Assembly (NCBI RefSeq): GCF_030697305.1
Contig: NZ_JAUYQL010000127.1
Span: 1-41,027 of the forward strand
Direction of reading: 5' to 3'
Source: Phenylobacterium sp.
GTDB taxonomy: Bacteria > Pseudomonadota > Alphaproteobacteria > Caulobacterales > Caulobacteraceae
DNA: 41,027 nt
The notes below the pieces were generated by a model, which was not told the DNA's origin, did no database searches, and saw only the letters and a list, made by a program, of their open reading frames with translations. This document shows positions 40,159-41,027 of the stretch, piece by piece (the stretch's first letter is position 1; the number at the start of each line of letters is the position of its first letter). Both the position numbers and the translations under genes were made by a program.

Positions 40159-40854
40159 CTAGACCCGGCCGGTCACCGGCAGCAGCGCGCCGGTCACTGC
40201 GCCCGCCTCGTCGGAGGCCAGGAACAGGATCACCTGCGCCAGCGCGTCAGGCGTGACCCAGCGTGTGAAGTCGGCGTCGGGCATGTCGGCGCGGTTGGTG
40301 GGCGTGTCCAGGATCGAGGGCAGCACGGCGTTGACCGTCACGCCCTGGTCCTTGAGCTCTTCCGACAAGCTTTCGGTCAACCGATGGATTGCGGCCTTGG
40401 ACGCTGCGTACGGTCCCATGCCGGCGGCGGCTTTCACCGCGGCGTTGGCGCCGACGTTGACGATCCGCCCGGCCGTGCTCTGGGTCAGCAGCGGGATCGC
40501 CGCAGCACTGGTGTTCACCGCTGTGGTCAGGTTCAGTCGGTGCAGGTCGCCCCAGGGCTCGACGCCGCCGTCCGCCAGCGTGGTCCAGGTGAACCCGCCG
40601 GCGACGTTCACCAGCACGTCCAGGCCGCCCTGCCGTTGGGCCACGTCCTCGACTACGGTGCGGGCCGCCGCCGGATCCGCCAAATCCACCCCACCCTTCA
40701 GATAGGCCCCGTCGCCCAGCGACGCGGCGAGCCCAGCGGGAGGCTCAGGCGAGAAATCCACTAGCGCCGTGCGCCAGCCCCGCGCCACGGCCGCCGCCGA
40801 GACCGCGCGTCCCAGCACGCCGAAGCCGCCGGTCACCAATAGGCTCTTGGTCAT
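40159..40854 (-). CDS. SDR-family protein lacking the catalytic Ser
   Basis: A 231-residue short-chain dehydrogenase. The cofactor motif is TGGFGVLG (8-15), D33 follows the second strand, NVAG replaces NNAG (83-86), and Y149-x3-K153 (PYAASK) is present. The strand that should carry the catalytic Ser reads IVNVGANAAV, with Ala136 at the expected position, so activity may be altered. The ATG at 40854 was chosen over an upstream in-frame ATG because a GGTGGGGG stretch precedes it and the protein begins MTKSLLVTGG. It follows the acyl-CoA synthetase gene by 22 bases on the same strand. Confidence 0.87.
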   Translation of the reverse strand: MTKSLLVTGGFGVLGRAVSAAAVARGWRTALVDFSPEPPAGLAASLGDGAYLKGGVDLADPAAARTVVEDVAQRQGGLDVLVNVAGGFTWTTLADGGVEPWGDLHRLNLTTAVNTSAAAIPLLTQSTAGRIVNVGANAAVKAAAGMGPYAASKAAIHRLTESLSEELKDQGVTVNAVLPSILDTPTNRADMPDADFTRWVTPDALAQVILFLASDEAGAVTGALLPVTGRV

Positions 40855-40876
40855 CGTCGTTGCCCCCACCGCCCGG

Positions 40877-41027
40877 TCAACCGGCCAGCACGTCGGCGAA
40901 GCGTTCACGCAGGAGGTTCTTCTGGACCTTGCCCATGGCGTTTCGAGGCAGTTCGTCGACGAAGATGACGCGCTTGGGCGTCTTGTAGGCGGCGAGTTTG
41001 GTGCGGGCGGCGGCGATCAGCTCGGCC
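40877..41027 (-). CDS. Acyl-CoA synthetase C-terminus (5' end outside window)
   Basis: The last 50 codons of an AMP-forming ligase run off the window end. The visible part contains LAAYKTPKRVIFVDELPRN and AMGKVQKNLLRE: the hinge of the C-terminal domain, with the adenylation lysine in NAMGKVQK, as in malonyl-CoA or fatty-acyl-CoA synthetases. It lies upstream of, and probably in one operon with, the SDR gene. The substrate cannot be judged from this fragment. Confidence 0.85.
   Translation of the reverse strand, partial: AELIAAARTKLAAYKTPKRVIFVDELPRNAMGKVQKNLLRERFADVLAG

Overview
This window is a high-GC (roughly 68%) alphaproteobacterial chromosome segment. Its gene content fits Caulobacterales, most likely a Phenylobacterium- or Caulobacter-like soil or water bacterium. 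The pointers are a cold-shock protein with two cold-shock domains, a spinster-type MFS carrier, an unusually large set of acyl-CoA dehydrogenases and class III CoA-transferases, and an alphaproteobacterial-style benzoyl-CoA epoxidation (box) locus. The genus is an inference. No rRNA, tRNA, CRISPR array, transposase or phage gene was recognised.

Layout. 1-2842 (+): the end of a surface-polysaccharide block (family 2 glycosyltransferase, NAD-dependent epimerase, GT-C type membrane glycosyltransferase). 2844-4007 (-): acyl-CoA dehydrogenase. 4079-9944: housekeeping and envelope genes (small exported protein, low-affinity iron permease-like protein whose frame runs into the next gene, PBP2/MrdA, MFS carrier, double cold-shock protein with a glycine-rich linker). 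10033-11831: a tyrosine-phosphatase-like protein and several very small proteins. 11901-16671 (-): a molybdenum-hydroxylase operon (FAD, 2Fe-2S and Mo subunits) followed by a MoaD-like protein and a hot-dog dehydratase. 16798-20993: a receiver protein divergent from a 1156-residue hybrid kinase that ends in an EAL domain. 21123-22379: an orphan TadG-like protein. 22761-26024: SDR, CoA-transferase and LCAD-like dehydrogenase. 26096-31824: the box benzoate locus (boxB, boxC, boxR on the minus strand, benzoate-CoA ligase divergent). 31892-36543 (-): an acyl-CoA dehydrogenase pair, an SDR and a CoA-transferase. 36682-40087 (+): a broken LysR gene, then a tight acyl-CoA dehydrogenase / acyl-CoA dehydrogenase / APH-kinase operon. 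40159-41027 (-): an SDR and the end of an acyl-CoA synthetase.

How it works together. The clearest pathway is aerobic benzoate use. Benzoate is activated to benzoyl-CoA by the ligase at 30253, the ring is epoxidised by BoxB and opened by BoxC, and BoxR (XRE helix-turn-helix fused to a shikimate-kinase-like benzoyl-CoA sensor) controls both sides. The reductase BoxA and the semialdehyde dehydrogenase BoxD are not in the window. The surrounding dehydrogenases, SDRs and CoA-transferases look like beta-oxidation modules for other, unidentified acids. Points most worth a second look are the ACAD/ACAD/kinase operon with its decayed regulator, the kinase-receiver-HPt-EAL fusion, the molybdenum hydroxylase with its own MoaD-like partner, the operator architecture of the box locus, and several perfect palindromes in otherwise empty intergenic stretches.
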